Shown here piece by piece: positions 40,963 to 53,446 of a stretch of DNA of 64,000 nt. Each line of letters begins with the position of its first letter. Positions within the stretch are counted from its first letter, which is position 1. The translations under genes were made by a program, and so were the position numbers. The notes beneath the pieces are model-generated. The model saw nothing but the letters and a program-made list of their open reading frames with translations. It was not told where the DNA came from and searched no databases. Location of the stretch: contig NW_019091382.1 in assembly GCF_001949145.1 (NCBI RefSeq), forward strand, positions 757,819 through 821,818. Reading direction: 5' to 3'. The DNA is from Acanthaster planci. Taxonomy: Eukaryota; Echinodermata; Asteroidea; Valvatida; Acanthasteridae.

Positions 40963-41320
40963 TGCGAGTTAAAATTGAATAAAATCTGGTACACTGTGTT
41001 ATCTGATTGCACAGAAACGTAACAATTTGAATTCCCCAGACTGAAGACACTGTTGCTATACCTCGTGATTCGGGGCAAGCTTTTGCATGGCGACCACCTT
41101 CTATGGAATGGACTGGTTCCTTTGTGCCGTTCTTATCCATTGAGAACAGTGTATTGTTGCAAGGCGTCTCTTATGTAACTAAGCAAAAGCTTGCCCCGAA
41201 TTATGAGGTATAGCAACAGTGGTTTTTAGTACAGAGAATTCAAGTTGTTATCATCACGTGAATTTAAAGAACTCAGTGTACCAGATTTTATTCAAATCGT
41301 TTTTAACTCGCAAATGGCTT
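40963..41320 (-). mobile_element. Long-arm foldback element, family B copy 2 (in peptide-gene intron)
   Basis: Arms run from TTGCGAGTTAAAATTGAATA on the left to TTTTTAACTCGCAAATGGCT on the right. The inner arm CTGTTGCTATACCTCGTGAT is followed by TCGGGGCAAGCTTTTGC. The spacer is the reverse complement of that in the copy at 5896, so the two copies are inverted relative to each other. The open frame of 135 codons here is formed by the element and is not a gene. Confidence 0.88.
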
Positions 41321-44300
41321 ATTACTTGTTGTGAAGGACTCGTTAGAAAGCTATTTAAATCATGAAAGGTGGCAAAAGAGATACAACACAAACAAATATG
41401 AACACTTAAAACAAACCTTGGGTGATGAATTTGGAGAATTATTAATATTATCAATATTATGGTGTATAATGTTTGAATATCCTAGCTGACTCGCCCTAAT
41501 CTTTTTGCTGAGATGTCATTCAATCAGAGATGTGCACAGCCAGTCGCAATGGGTGATAAACAGCCTTTCAGTTGGGTAATGTTCTTCCGTGAACCACGAC
41601 GGGGTCGTGTTTCCTTCGCTAAACTTCAGCCGTGCGAAAGGTGCGAAAAATCATTTACAGCACCTCGGTCTGAAGGCGCCCAGTGACGTGCCTGAGACGC
41701 CCGGCTGGATGCATGGTACAGAAAGCATTCCCGAAAGGAATAAAAACATGAGGCTGGTGTCAGTCGTGACCCGGCGAGTCCCTGCGGGGCTGCCGTTTGA
41801 CACCAAAGAAACGTCGCTAATCACTACCACGTCGTTAATCGCCGATTTCGTTTAACGATACTCGCAGGGAGAAATGTGCTAAAAACGCGGCCCCACATCG
41901 ACACATTACGAGTTACAGAGCCGCGTTCCTCCTCGACACGCTAAGGCCAAATCTCGTTGCGGTGTAAAAGGTCAGCATAAATTAAACACAACTGCATTGA
42001 TATGATTTTGACATTTTGAATTCATAGGCCACTGGGCTTACATTTCGAGTTTCCCCGCCACCAGTGTTTTTGTAAGGAAAGAATGACACAAACAGATCTC
42101 TCATCTTCTCCGGTCAGACGATAGACATTTACAGGGTTTTTTATGGTCCGGAAACGTGCTATAAAGAGCCCAGTTCCTCGAAATTCAGTTGTCATGAATA
42201 CCCAGTGCTTTATCCTTTATTTCTTCGGTCAAATTTATTCAAAAAGAAATAGAGTCGCACGCGACCAGGCCGGCCGCCGGATTGTCCGGGCACTTAGAGC
42301 CAAATAAGCGCTTCACCTTCTGAGTGGACCCACGCTCGTTGCTTCAATTATCAAGGGAAGACAGACGGAGAGAGAGAAGAAGAAAAAACTAGAGCCCTCC
42401 TTACAAAACCACACGGGGAAGTGTTATTCGGTTTGGTGTCGCGTAGAGTCGATATATACCGCGTTAAACGAATGACCGTCACGGGTGTGCCAACTAAAGA
42501 GTCTAACGATGTACTATACAGCGTTATAACTGAGATACATGTATATGCGACGACCGTTTCGTGTCACAATTTTTTCGACACCCTCTGAGCAGAGAAGACG
42601 TTTGTTTGTAGTCTTTAAGACTTACCTTCAGTCTTCAGATGTGTGTCCTTTAACTTGGCGCCGACTTAGGTTCGGCAATGGCGAGCACTGTGTCGATTTT
42701 TGGGTGGTTTGTTGCTCCGTCCAACACACAGGCACTCAATATTGAGGGTGTCAACAGTCAGATGTGGACTTTGCCGAGTACCAGCGTAGATAATGACGTG
42801 CAACCAGAGCAGCGTGCTGAAACACCGTATTTGCTGCAGCGTAGAATTAACAATAGCTTTTGTATTAAACTGTTCAAAGGTTCATCTGCATAGAATGTGC
42901 GTCCAACTCAAAGCTGGGCTAGTCCACTTAACACTTTGGAATGCAAGTCAAGTGGCTTTGATACGAAAATTGGGTTAGAAAACAAGGGATATTCAGGCGA
43001 TCCAGACCCAGCTTGCCATCAAAGATGGTAGACAGCTAAGGGTTGCGGGTGATGATCACGGGATGCAAAGGGTGCATTTAGGAACGTGTAGATTGGCGTG
43101 CTATAAATGTATACCTACATATTATTTCCTTTTGAGCGACATGGACACATGTATTGGTTACTGTAAACTTTTAACGTGCAATCATCTGGCACGCGACGAA
43201 GGGCTTTTACTTGTTCTTGCCTTCCTGTATACACGTATTTTAGCGTACATACCAATGTCATTATCTTGGTACTTCTGGCTATACCACGAGATGTACCGCC
43301 TCTAGGAAGAAACTTGGAGTCCGGAACTGACTGAAAGTCGGAAGGCGTGTCCTTGCTCAAGCCTAACCGGTCCTATTAAATCATCTCTTTTTGTCTCCTT
43401 TCCTTTTTCGATTAATTGCATGGAGACTGCAGGCATATGTCATGACCTCACAAGCGATATACAGTTCATCATTCAACTCTATTACCGACTTGAAAGCGAT
43501 ATATTTCAGACCTGATTTCGTGAGACAAAAAAGGCCTTCCTCAAAGCGATGGACAGAAAAGGTTATTTAGCTAATGCAATGTAATTGAGTTTCAGACGAG
43601 AAATGTTCCACCCATAAAGATGTTACCCCCCCCCCAACATGAGGAGTTTCCGGGGATTTTTACTTATGAGGTTTCTCATGAGAGTCGCTGGACTTTCATT
43701 GGAAACCAACGTTAACGCTTGTAAACAAGCGGGGTGGAAAAATCGTTACTAGCTTGCCGAAGTGTGGCGTGCCTCGTTTTTATTAATAGGCAGCGCGTGC
43801 TCCACAATCTTCAGGGGCATTTATTGACATGTTGCCCGGGAGAGAGTGGTTAGCACTCACCCCTCAAGTCCAAACACCGTGTTGGTACTTAAAGAGAGTA
43901 TCCTCAGAAAGACCGAGCGAGCTCTGCTTTGAGGCATTGACTTCGACCCGTTTGTATGGCCCGGTAGGTAGGTGTCAAAACTGTTGTATAATATTACACT
44001 GCATGATAGTCGAAAATCAACATCTTTATTATCAATGCAGGACACTGGACTAGTGTCTTATACCCGGGGTGTTAAATATACACTACAGTTTTACAGTGTT
44101 CGCGACATCAGAATTCATCCAAACTGAATGATGTTAGTATTGTACTGATATCCCTACTTTTAAAATGCTTCCAAGCCAATTGTTGACGATATTTCAAAGG
44201 CGTTGCTTGGAATCTGTGACCATCAATCTGCAGGTCTGGTTAAATTACACTTGAACGTTTGGTGTTCCATTTCCAGTATCACGTAAAATGGATCTGAAAC

Positions 44301-44803
44301 TCGCCCCAATAACAAAACGTGTTCCGGATCGTGTGCCGTTTTGACTCAGACCTTTTCCTAGGCAACCGAGGGTCATTTTGACCTAAATACATAAATCAAC
44401 CGAATTTGACTGATTGATCCCCTCGGTCGTGTATATTCAGTAGATCACACTTCGTCTGTCTCCTCGATGCGAACCTGTATCATTGAACCAAATTACTTTA
44501 CCCTCCCATTTCTGATTGCCCTCAGTGAGAGGTTGTAATTTGTACTTGCAGGCCTCGTAAGTCGCTTGCACACCCAAAGAGTTCGCACGCTTTTCAGGCG
44601 CCATTCCACTAGGGCGTTTTTGGTGCGTGTCGTGGTCCGTATTTATCAGTTGTGAGGAGTGTCCATTTTCAGGTACACGAATGAAACACGGTTAACGGAT
44701 GCGCCCGCATACGCAACAGACCAAAATACGCACACGTGGAAAGTTGCTCTTATGCGCAATACGTAAGAGCTGTAAGTCATTTGCGTAATCGTTATGAGGT
44801 ACA

Positions 44804-44828
44804 CGTACGGCCATATCCCGGCCGTACG
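44804..44828. other. Perfect 9-bp inverted repeat
   Basis: CGTACGGCC, seven bases, then GGCCGTACG. It is short, in the peptide-gene intron, and of unknown significance. Confidence 0.9.
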
Positions 44829-47800
44829 ATTGTAACCCGCATAGAATAGCAGCCCGAAAAAATATAGTATATCTAAGAAATATTCGCAGTCCTGTGCAGG
44901 AGATTGGTACATAGTGTTTCTTTGCAGAACCTGCTCTCTGTCAACAAGATGCAGCTCTATAGGGATTTAATACTAGCTAAATTGTGCTTGGCGTCACAGG
45001 TGTGAATTAAAGGTTTTTGAAAATTTTTGCAGATTTTTTGGTGCATGTTATGCTTAAAGCGAGCTCTAAGACCCGTTTTGAACGATCTGAAGTAGGTTCC
45101 TGTTTTTGTCTGTCTGAATCTGATTTTAAATGATGTTTCTATAGTTCTGTCTGTCTGTGGGTAACATGTGCTATCAAAATTTAACCTTGAAGACATTCAC
45201 TCGTTGGCGTGGATTGACGCTCCCAACTAGTTTTCTACAAACAACCCAGCGTTATCCTTTCACCGCGGTCATACAACACATCTCCAGCCCTTTCGTTGAG
45301 CAAGGTCTTTTGTTCGTGTGTTGTTCTACGGCTAATAGACTGCGCGCCAAACGCCGGTTCGTGTCATACCAAAGGCACATTTTGGGACGCAATTAGAAAA
45401 TGATTCATTTTGACCGCCGATGTTTCCAGGATGAAGCTGTCAAATCATTTGAAGTGCGTTATAATTATAGTAACTCCTGTGCTGTCGATCCATTTTGGTC
45501 GATGGTCCGAGCTCAGCATCGGTGTTTGACGGTCAGAACGCTTAGTGTGCGTAGTTTGTCAGTGTTCTGACCTCTGACCCCGGGCTAACTCATTTGAATT
45601 CGGAACAGTTGTGGCCTGCGTGCGCAGTCTTAAGGACTACACCGATACATAGCCGTTGCCAAGGGTTTTGTCCCGGAGGTGGGACAAAGCTCTCATCAGC
45701 AACGAACTGATAAACCACTAATAGTGCAAGGAGGTCAATTGCCAGTGTTGTTGTTGTCTTGAGGCAAATTGGGGATTTCCATCCCCTTTCATCTCCTTTT
45801 CTTTTAATCTTTTTTTTTTTTACTTTTTCCCCCCTTTTTTCCGGGGGAGCCCCTGGCCCTCCTGCGACTAGACTTCAACTGATATATCTTTCCTTCTATT
45901 ACCAATTTGGCTTAGTCGAAACGTTTTCAAAATGCATTTATTTTTCTGTATATTTCAGCATAATCTTGTGTTTTTGTGTCTATACGCGAACACTAAAAGT
46001 CTACCATAAGGCTCAAAGTGGAAAAGATATGCTAATTTTACGGGCTGACTTTCAGTAAGGATTTTTGTAAATGGACTATCGGTATGTCAAACGTTTCTTT
46101 AGTCTTTTTTCCTGAAGGTTGTAACATGACCCTACCAACCTTAACACAAATCACATGCGCTACTGTGTATAGACGTTCCATCGCTTACAGGCCAACCTCA
46201 AACGAGGGCACTAAACTCGTTCAGACCAAGAAGATCATCTACTCCAAAGAAAAAAACTTGGAAGCGTACTATATCGAATGTCGGGCACCGGGGTATTATT
46301 TGGCGGGACACATGTTACAATTTTTCGCGCCCTTTCGCAGCCGAACAGCCGGAGCGCGCGGCCGATGCAGCTGTTGAGGGGATAATGTGACAAGCGAGTG
46401 GGTCGATTCCTCAAGGCGAGATGCAAGTCGGGACCACAGATATGATGGAATGAGATTTTGGCGAGTTCTAAGATTTGAAACTTGGCCGTTTTGCAGTCGG
46501 GCAGATCATTCTAAAAGGCCTCCTTATTCCTCAAGAGATCCGTGTGCCTTTCCCCAACCGATATGACCCTGCCATCCGAACATTTCGAGATGACACCACT
46601 GACAGATCGCTTACAACTGCATGACCCACGTCATCATAAATGTGCACCTTCTTATTTACACTAGTGACTCGCAGCCAGCATCTATAGTGCCAAGGATGCG
46701 AGAATGAATCACCTTCAAGTTGAGAAATTACGAGGTCCTGTCGCCAGGCGAGGAAGCCGTCAATGTTTCTCGGATGGTAACGTGTTGGGGCTGTCCAATC
46801 GGGCCAAGCCCCGCATCCAATGATATTCCTTTCGTTCACAAATCGCGTCCTGGCTCGATTAAACCAAACGAGATCCACAAAATAAAACCAGAACAGACAA
46901 AAGTAAAGAAATGTACGGAAACGGACTGGTTTGATGAGATTTTTTGTGGTGTGGGTGTGTGAGTGTTGGAGGATGAATGATTCAGGACTTGAGACTGTTA
47001 CCGTAGACTATCAATGCCGGATATGCAATGGGAATGTTGAAATAGAAAACAGAAAACGGTGGCGTAATCGTTTCAAAAGTTAAGAAATCAAACCATGTTT
47101 CTCGGTCAGATTTGGAGAACGTGTAATCAATCGCATGCGACAATCCAAGAAATATTTAAGTTATGTAGGAGAGAAATTGCGATTTTATTCTCATGAAGAG
47201 AAATAAGAAATGTATCTAGGGTCGTCGACGATCAAAATTTTGTTTCACCAACCCAAAAGGGTAAGATGTGTGGTCTCAAGGAGTTCTCATATGCGTGAGT
47301 AGGGCAGCATTGAGCATCCGTCGTTTGCCTCAAGCTAAATTGGCGACAAAGAGATTGAAAGCATAATCGAAGGGATGGGTTAAACACGGAGCAAAAAACA
47401 AAACAAATTTCGCTGATGAAAAGCTATTCAATTCCCATAGCATTAGAAACTAAAGTGACGATATTTTTCAGGCCAGGCCTACGCATCGGTCATCACCACT
47501 ATACGGGACAAGGGAAGATGTTCTCGACATTTCCCTAGAACGTCCCGGAACTTTTTCTCTTGAACCTCCCATGAGAAAAAACAAACAAATCGAGGAAAGC
47601 AAGGATAATTGCCGTTGCACCCTCGTGGCCGTGCAATGCACGCTTACAATTAACCCGTTGGCTAGTTCAGCCCTCGTGAAATCCAGCACAAAGTCGAGAG
47701 ACATTAAAAAGTTGTTAAGAGGGCGTCGTGATGAATGTACAAAACATGAAAACGGAGATATGCTCCGTCTCCCAGTCGTGTGCCTCGCGGGCGATCTGAT

Positions 47801-49069
47801 GTGAGCGAGTCGCGTCTGCCGTTCCGTGGGTGATTTATGGTGGCCTCTAGGGGACTCGGTAGTCCACCTCAATCCGCGTGAGACAGTTTTTGGGGGAGAG
47901 TTAACTTGGAACCAGCGAGGGTTTCTGCTGTGTCCCCGGGCTTGCATCTGGGGATTTTTCCGCGGTAAATTGGTGGGCTTTTTGCTAATGCCTCCTAAGA
48001 AAGCGCACCTAAGCATGTTGAAAAACCAGGAATCTTTCTTGGCCTCTCACGGACTCGCGATACGCCTACTTTTTTTCCTGTGGAGGACATTTTCAAGGAA
48101 GCAATTGACCAACAATTTGTGAGAAATTACGGACAGAAACTGGTGGCATTTAGTGATGGTTGGTGCTGAATTTGCAAGAATGCCGACTACATAAATTGGT
48201 GACCCAAAATCTCTGGTACTCTCGTGTTTAATGATGCTATTAAAGGCCACTATATCCTTATCAGGTTTTCGTAGAATATACCAATATTATTTTTTTTTCA
48301 CTTAATAGCGATACTTTACAAAACAGCGTGGACTTTCCTGGGTTTACAGAGGGCGTAACTGTTTCAGCTCCAGTTGATCAAAAGATAAGGAAAAAAGGTT
48401 TTTAAGAGCTACAGTTTCTTTGAGACACCTCTGACAGTAAATTACCCCTTATCGAAGAACGACTCGGCCAATATAAGAGTACAAAATAGTTCTTTTTTGT
48501 CCTTTTCTGTGGTTTTGCTTGGAAGAAAAGCGCTGAAAGTGTATAAACCTGAATACGTGCCTGTCGAAAGGTGTTGGTCGTAGTATTGAATTTAGCTGAC
48601 CGTGTCGAATGGCAACGTGTGCTTATATGAGCACTTAAATCACCCGGTTCCTCACAAGTATATTATCTCGCGTCGAAGGTGTACCTTCCTCGAGCGCGCG
48701 AACGTGCATTCTATGACCTGGGACGATAAATGTGCAACACAATCACCAGCTGGATTTCCCGCTCACGTTTCTCGATCAGAAATTTCATAATGCTAATCTC
48801 CTGAATGTTACATCGATTCTGCATACTTTCAAGATTTGGTAACTTGAGCTTAAGTATTATCAAGGACCGTACGAGGAAACTGCCTTGTTATGGTTATTCT
48901 GATGACCTTAATTACTGAAGCTCAGCATGTGCATAAAACAAGCATAAATGCGTTAAATTTTATATTAAAAAGAAGATGATTGATAAAGGGGAGTCAAAAC
49001 CCTCTGCAGCTATGAAAGGTACATGACTGATTGTGTTTTAAACAATAAATTGGCGGGGGCGCGGCGTTG

Positions 49070-49195
49070 AATACGGGCGATTCACAATAGTGCGCCTCCA
49101 AGAGTTTGCAACGCGTTGGCCAATCAGAACGGGCGAAATTTGTCAACCCTTTCCAAACGCGTGCATTGGGTCAACTGATTTCGCGCATTATGTCC
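49070..49195 (+). mobile_element. Foldback element, family C copy 2 (right arm missing)
   Basis: Starts AATACGGGCGATTCACAATA and continues GTGCGCCTCCAAGAGTTTGC, AACGCGTTGGCC and CTGATTTCGCGCATTATG, then loses similarity before the right terminal arm. It sits about 0.75 kb upstream of the hormone-coding exon. Confidence 0.85.
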
Positions 49196-49935
49196 TGTCT
49201 GGAACCCTGACGCATACACATTGCCATTCTGTATTTACTTGTGCAGAAAACTTGTTTCAGAGATGGTGACATTGAAGGCAAGCAACGTTTGTGCAGTGTA
49301 AGGCCAACAAAAACAGTCTCCGATTTCTGGTCATTGGCTGGCTACAGAAGTGGTGCGGCGACGCGCCTTTTTTGGCCCTCACTTTTTCCCCTAGAAATGA
49401 TGTACGTATAACGTGCGACGTCCATCGCGACTGCATTGTGTACGTACCGCCGCCATAGACCGCGGCCCCCTCACTATTTACTGCTTATAAAGCATCTTCA
49501 GCTTGTAGATGTACACAGGACATAAGACCACCTCGTTTGTCTGGTTCCCAAATGTAAATGTTTAATACATAAATTGCGTCATCTGAAAAAGAGTGCCCGA
49601 CTAAATGTATGGGTGCCTGGAGGGACTCCTTAACATATTACTCAACCACACCCCATGTAAAACACGCTGAAGTTACACAGTAGAGGATGCCAGTCGATTA
49701 AGCAAGTTTGGCAGCTTTTGGACATCGTATTGTACCAAATAAAAAACTTCTTTATTTTGTCAAAGCGCAAGTCTACTGCGATGAGCGCGCCGATCAGAAA
49801 CCGGAGACTTTTTTTAGCATTAACGGAAAGGATAAGTTACGAGAAAATGAAGACTAATAGTAAAATATTCGCTTCCCATTTTCCCCTCTGTCTCTCAACC
49901 TTGTTCCCGTCCCTTGCTTCTATCCTCGTATCCAG

Positions 49936-50088
49936 GATTACAAGCTGATCACAGAGCTGCTGGACACGTTCCGGAAGCTGGACAAGAGAGGCGCCATTTG
50001 CCAAGACCGATTCATGGACATCATGAGCTTCAGGGATTCCAACTACTGCCGCCGCAGGAGGAGAGAGGCATTCCTCGACGACGAGTAA
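49936..50088 (+). CDS. Secreted cyclic-peptide precursor, exon 2 (hormone-like two-cysteine peptide)
   Basis: Fifty codons plus TAA follow a strong acceptor: a long pyrimidine tract ending in TATCCAG. The exon starts DYKLITELLDTFRKLDKR, a short amphipathic propeptide ending in a Lys-Arg convertase site (precursor residues 46-47). Then comes a 20-residue peptide, GAICQDRFMDIMSFRDSNYC (residues 48-67), with only two cysteines (51 and 67), then five arginines (68-72) and the acidic tail EAFLDDE. Basic sites on both sides, a single possible disulphide and an upstream signal peptide are the layout of a neuropeptide or peptide-hormone precursor. The codons are strongly G/C-ending (CTG, GAC, ATC, TTC) against AT-rich flanks, which supports coding. 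The ring has 17 residues, as in natriuretic peptides, but of that family's signature only the Asp at ring position 7 matches. No Gly precedes the basic run, so C-terminal amidation is not predicted. Family unrecognised; an antimicrobial or venom-type peptide is possible but less likely. ATTAAA hexamers at 50123 and 50429 are candidate polyadenylation signals. Confidence 0.8.
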   Translation, partial: DYKLITELLDTFRKLDKRGAICQDRFMDIMSFRDSNYCRRRRREAFLDDE

Positions 50089-52182
50089 GACGGCGAGAAA
50101 TCTGGGAAAGAGGAGGGCATCGATTAAAAACAACAAAAACAACAACAACATGTTGCCTGGAACACCAGGTTGTACTTCTGCGTGGAACACACAATATTTT
50201 CGTACACCACCATACTGTCGAGATACGGGCCGGCACCACATTTGGTATCAACACGCCAAAGTAACGGCGCCAAAAATCAAGGGCATTCCATCTTTGGGCG
50301 CCGGTTATTTTGTTAATTGAATGGCAGATGTGGTGCTGGAATGAACTGGCAATCATTTCTGGCAAAAATGCAGCAAAATAGGGCCTACCCGCAGGAAAGA
50401 AATTTGGGACACTGTGACCTTTGCATCCATTAAATCTCAAAATCATGAAAAGAATACTAGCAGCTTTTTTGATTTTCGAACTGTGGCATTTTGTCTGTGC
50501 GGGCTAAACGCAAAATCAGTTGAATTTCATACGTACATACTTGAACGATGCAGTGTCACGTACCGGATATACGCAAACGTGCAAAGGTACTCATTCACAA
50601 CATTTCTAACGTGTGTATACACAGCCAATGAAACTGGTTATTACATTCACTTATTTAAAAAAAAAAAACAACTCGATGAAAAACGTTTACCCACCACTTT
50701 GACCTGAAAAATTTGTTCGAAAATTATGCTCAAAAAGGCTTCTGGTTTAGAGATGGATGTGGATGAGACCGATTAAGGCAACAAAAATCCAAAAGGCTTG
50801 CTTTCGCGCTGTCTTAAGTCTACTTATATTCACTAAAGCCGATTGTGGTAACAATATGCCAGAGCAGCGATTTCTTAGCGAGTAACATCTAGTTTTACAG
50901 ATTCACATTTTTACGTAGTGAAATATCATATAAGCGTGCTTCAGAGTCGACATTGTGATGTGTGGTTCCATACAACGTGAGAGCAATTAGAAGTTGTGTT
51001 TGGAGATTCGAACTGGTATCAATCTTTGTAATATATGTATGTGACCGATTTCAAAAGAATGTACAAAAAGGAAAGGGCAGTTGACATGATAAATCAGTCC
51101 AATATTACAAGAGTTCATCCTTAATTGTTAGTCCCAACAACGACCGATGTTAGTTTGCAGAGCCCCTGTCCTTCGACCCCCTTAGATGAATGAGGCAGCC
51201 ACTGCCTGGGCCACTGGTCTGTCTTTTCGAGAAAACGTGCCGGAATTTTCTGAGCGAGGAACTGAGCCAAAAGGAATCACGGCCTAACCATCGATTTCAG
51301 ACGGAAACCTTCCGCGAAGACAGGCTTGTGGCGGCGTAGACTAGTCTGCTCTCTGAATTTTCAACTTGCTATTACCTGTAGTGTCTAAGGTTCATATTTG
51401 TATTGACCCCGGGAAACAACTGCGTTGAAACTTAATTTATACCCTGTATACTTGTAAGAAGAGAGATTAATAAACTCTGCCCCAAGCAAAATGAGAAATA
51501 TATTGCCATCGAAGGGATTCATATTATTTCCCTCAGTTCACGAATGCTAACAACTGGAGACGTTTTTCCTTTCTGCGATTGCGAAGGCGTTTAATAGACA
51601 CCAAGCACGAGGTCAACGCATTGGACGCATGCGTGTTAGGGTCATCGAGGTCTTGGGATAGCCTGTCTTTCGGTTAATCCCTTTAAGCGAGGTTGATATC
51701 TCCGACTCAGGTTGTGGATAAAATGTTTGACCTCCGACCCATGGCTGACACAGAAGAATACAGCTGTCTGAGGAAAAATATATCCAGATTTTCAGAACCC
51801 CCTGAACAGGAAATTGCCATGAGAACCTAATGAGATGAGATTGCACTGCAAAGTGTTGAGATGATATACTTGAAGACAAAAATAAATTGCATTTTTAATG
51901 AAAACAGTTGTCCTTTTAAAGAGAAAACGTGAATTCAAGACGATGACTTGAATAACAGACAATTGATAAATATTTCTTTCGTTGAGGTTACATTTTGACA
52001 AATGTTTTATTACTGAAAAACTAAAGAAATCGCCGCTTTTTGACTTTAAATACAAGCCTTGCAGTGTATTAATTGAATGATTCTTGTCCAGTTCGAAGAC
52101 CTTGGATCGATTCTTTTCTTAACACTGCAACAATTGGTCAAAATGTGGTCAAGTGACATGTGAAGGGGAAACTGAACCCCCC

Positions 52183-52198
52183 CCACACACACACACAC
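52183..52198. repeat. (CA)n microsatellite
   Basis: Eight CA units following a C-run. Confidence 0.9.
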
Positions 52199-52820
52199 CG
52201 CTGGCGGTTAATTCGGGCAAACTTTGACGCCCTCGTGTAGCGGGAAAGATGTCACCAGGCCGCGAGGACTACACTTACAAAGGTGGGCACAAGATGCATC
52301 GATATTTTCACCAACGTGGTGCATTTTTGTCTTTAAAATGCATCCTCCTCCAATTTTTCACTGCTGACGCCTTCTGGGGCGGAGACCGACTCCTGCACGC
52401 CTGGCATCTCTCCAAATAAGCACACAAAGCCATAAAAGTATTAAGCAACGGTATCCCCTGGGCTTACCGTACACGCCTAAGTGCTTCTAAATTTGGCTAG
52501 CATTTTGATCGATGCATTTGAAGACTTCCACCAAGACAGATAGAAATTAAATGAGTGGCCCTTGAGAAATTAGCTGAAGGAAAAGCCCAATTGCCTAACT
52601 GGTTTTGTGTATTATGTCCTCCTAAGCGAAAGCGAAAGCTGTGCGACGGTGTCATTTAAAGGAAGAAAAGAATGTCCCGGTCCATCAAAATGCCGCGCAG
52701 GTAGTCGGAACCTGCTAATAAAATTGGGGCGGGAACGAAGAACGAAGAACGAAGTGAAGGACGACAAAGAGCTCATACGTCAGCAGAGCTACCGCATCTG
52801 ATCTCCCCAGGTTGTAGTAG

Positions 52821-52931
52821 AGACCATCACAAGACCGGACACACGACCAGACACAAGACCGTTAGACCAGTGGCAAGACCAGCCCTGAAACCAGTCACAA
52901 GACCCATCACAAGACCCGTCACAAGATAAGT
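52821..52931. repeat. Degenerate CACAAGACC tandem repeat
   Basis: The motif CACAAGACC(C/G) recurs at about 11-13 base spacing with variants (CACACGACC, GGCAAGACC). The clearest run is GTCACAAGACCCATCACAAG near 52892. Confidence 0.85.
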
Positions 52932-53325
52932 GACTGGTAACAGTGTAAACAATGGCAAAATAACCCTTTCCCGGCAGTTTCGTTTTGAACAATTTGTTTA
53001 TGACATGAAGTCAGACCGGAGGTCTTGTGTTGGTTTCGTGGGGTCTGTGATCTTCTTAAGGGCGTCTTGATTACAACACTGTTCCGTGTGTCCTTGGTCT
53101 GCGGTTGTGCACACTCAGATGCATGAGCTATCCTCAACGACATAGCTACAAATGGTGATTCTATACCTATTGACAAATTTTAAGATTCATAAAGAAGGGG
53201 CCCATCCCCCGAAAATCCCTATTGAGATGCTCAAACGTTGGTGGTGGACAGTTACAGCCATTGTATATTTTTGAATTTCGCTTATACTGGTCGCTTTATC
53301 CAAGAGCACTTTTTTCGTCGAGCGC

Positions 53326-53446
53326 GTACAGAGGCTTTGCGTGGTAGCCATCTTGCAGGGTAGTTCTTTTGTTCCATCGGAAAACCCCCTTTGTGCATAA
53401 ACAAAAACACTGGCCTGTAAGATGGCAGCCATGCAATCTCTGTATT
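53326..53446 (-). mobile_element. Foldback element, family E copy 2
   Basis: Reads ACAGAGGCTTTGCGTGGTAG, CCATCTTGCAGGGTAG and TTCTTTTGTTCC, then a reverse arm ending GATGGCAGCCATGCAATCTC. It is inverted relative to the copy at 21681. Confidence 0.75.

Larger units (their letters stand above)
27482..49935 (+). other. Single apparent intron of the peptide gene (22,454 bp)
   Basis: The intron starts GTAAGACAA and ends in a long C/T tract and TATCCAG. I see no other convincing exon inside it on either strand; the many short ORFs are AT-rich, lack recognisable domains and lack paired splice sites. It contains a perfect 15-bp hairpin (30285-30320), foldback elements at 35921-36050, 40963-41320 and 49070-49195, a GAT repeat (36824-36865), a T-run (37970-37983), and an imperfect local duplication around 33030-33190 containing CCCCGTCGGGTATTC and a diverged relative. 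Patches at about 36730-37200 and 38830-38900 are CpG-rich without recognisable coding. The rest shows nothing I can name. Confidence 0.6.
50089..53325. other. Intergenic region after the peptide gene
   Basis: Includes candidate ATTAAA polyadenylation hexamers (50123, 50429), a GAACGAA triplet repeat near 52734 and the CACAAGACC array. No other gene is supported. Confidence 0.5.

Noticed and set aside
40733-41140. 135-codon - strand open frame
   Set aside because: Much of it lies inside foldback family B, and similar frames appear in the other copy only because it is the same repeat.
47468-48016. 182-codon - strand open frame
   Set aside because: Arg/Ser/Pro-rich translation typical of antisense GC-rich DNA, with a competing + strand frame and no domain.
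49999-50049. Assignment to the natriuretic peptide family
   Set aside because: Ring length and Asp7 agree, but five other signature residues are absent, so a family name is not justified.
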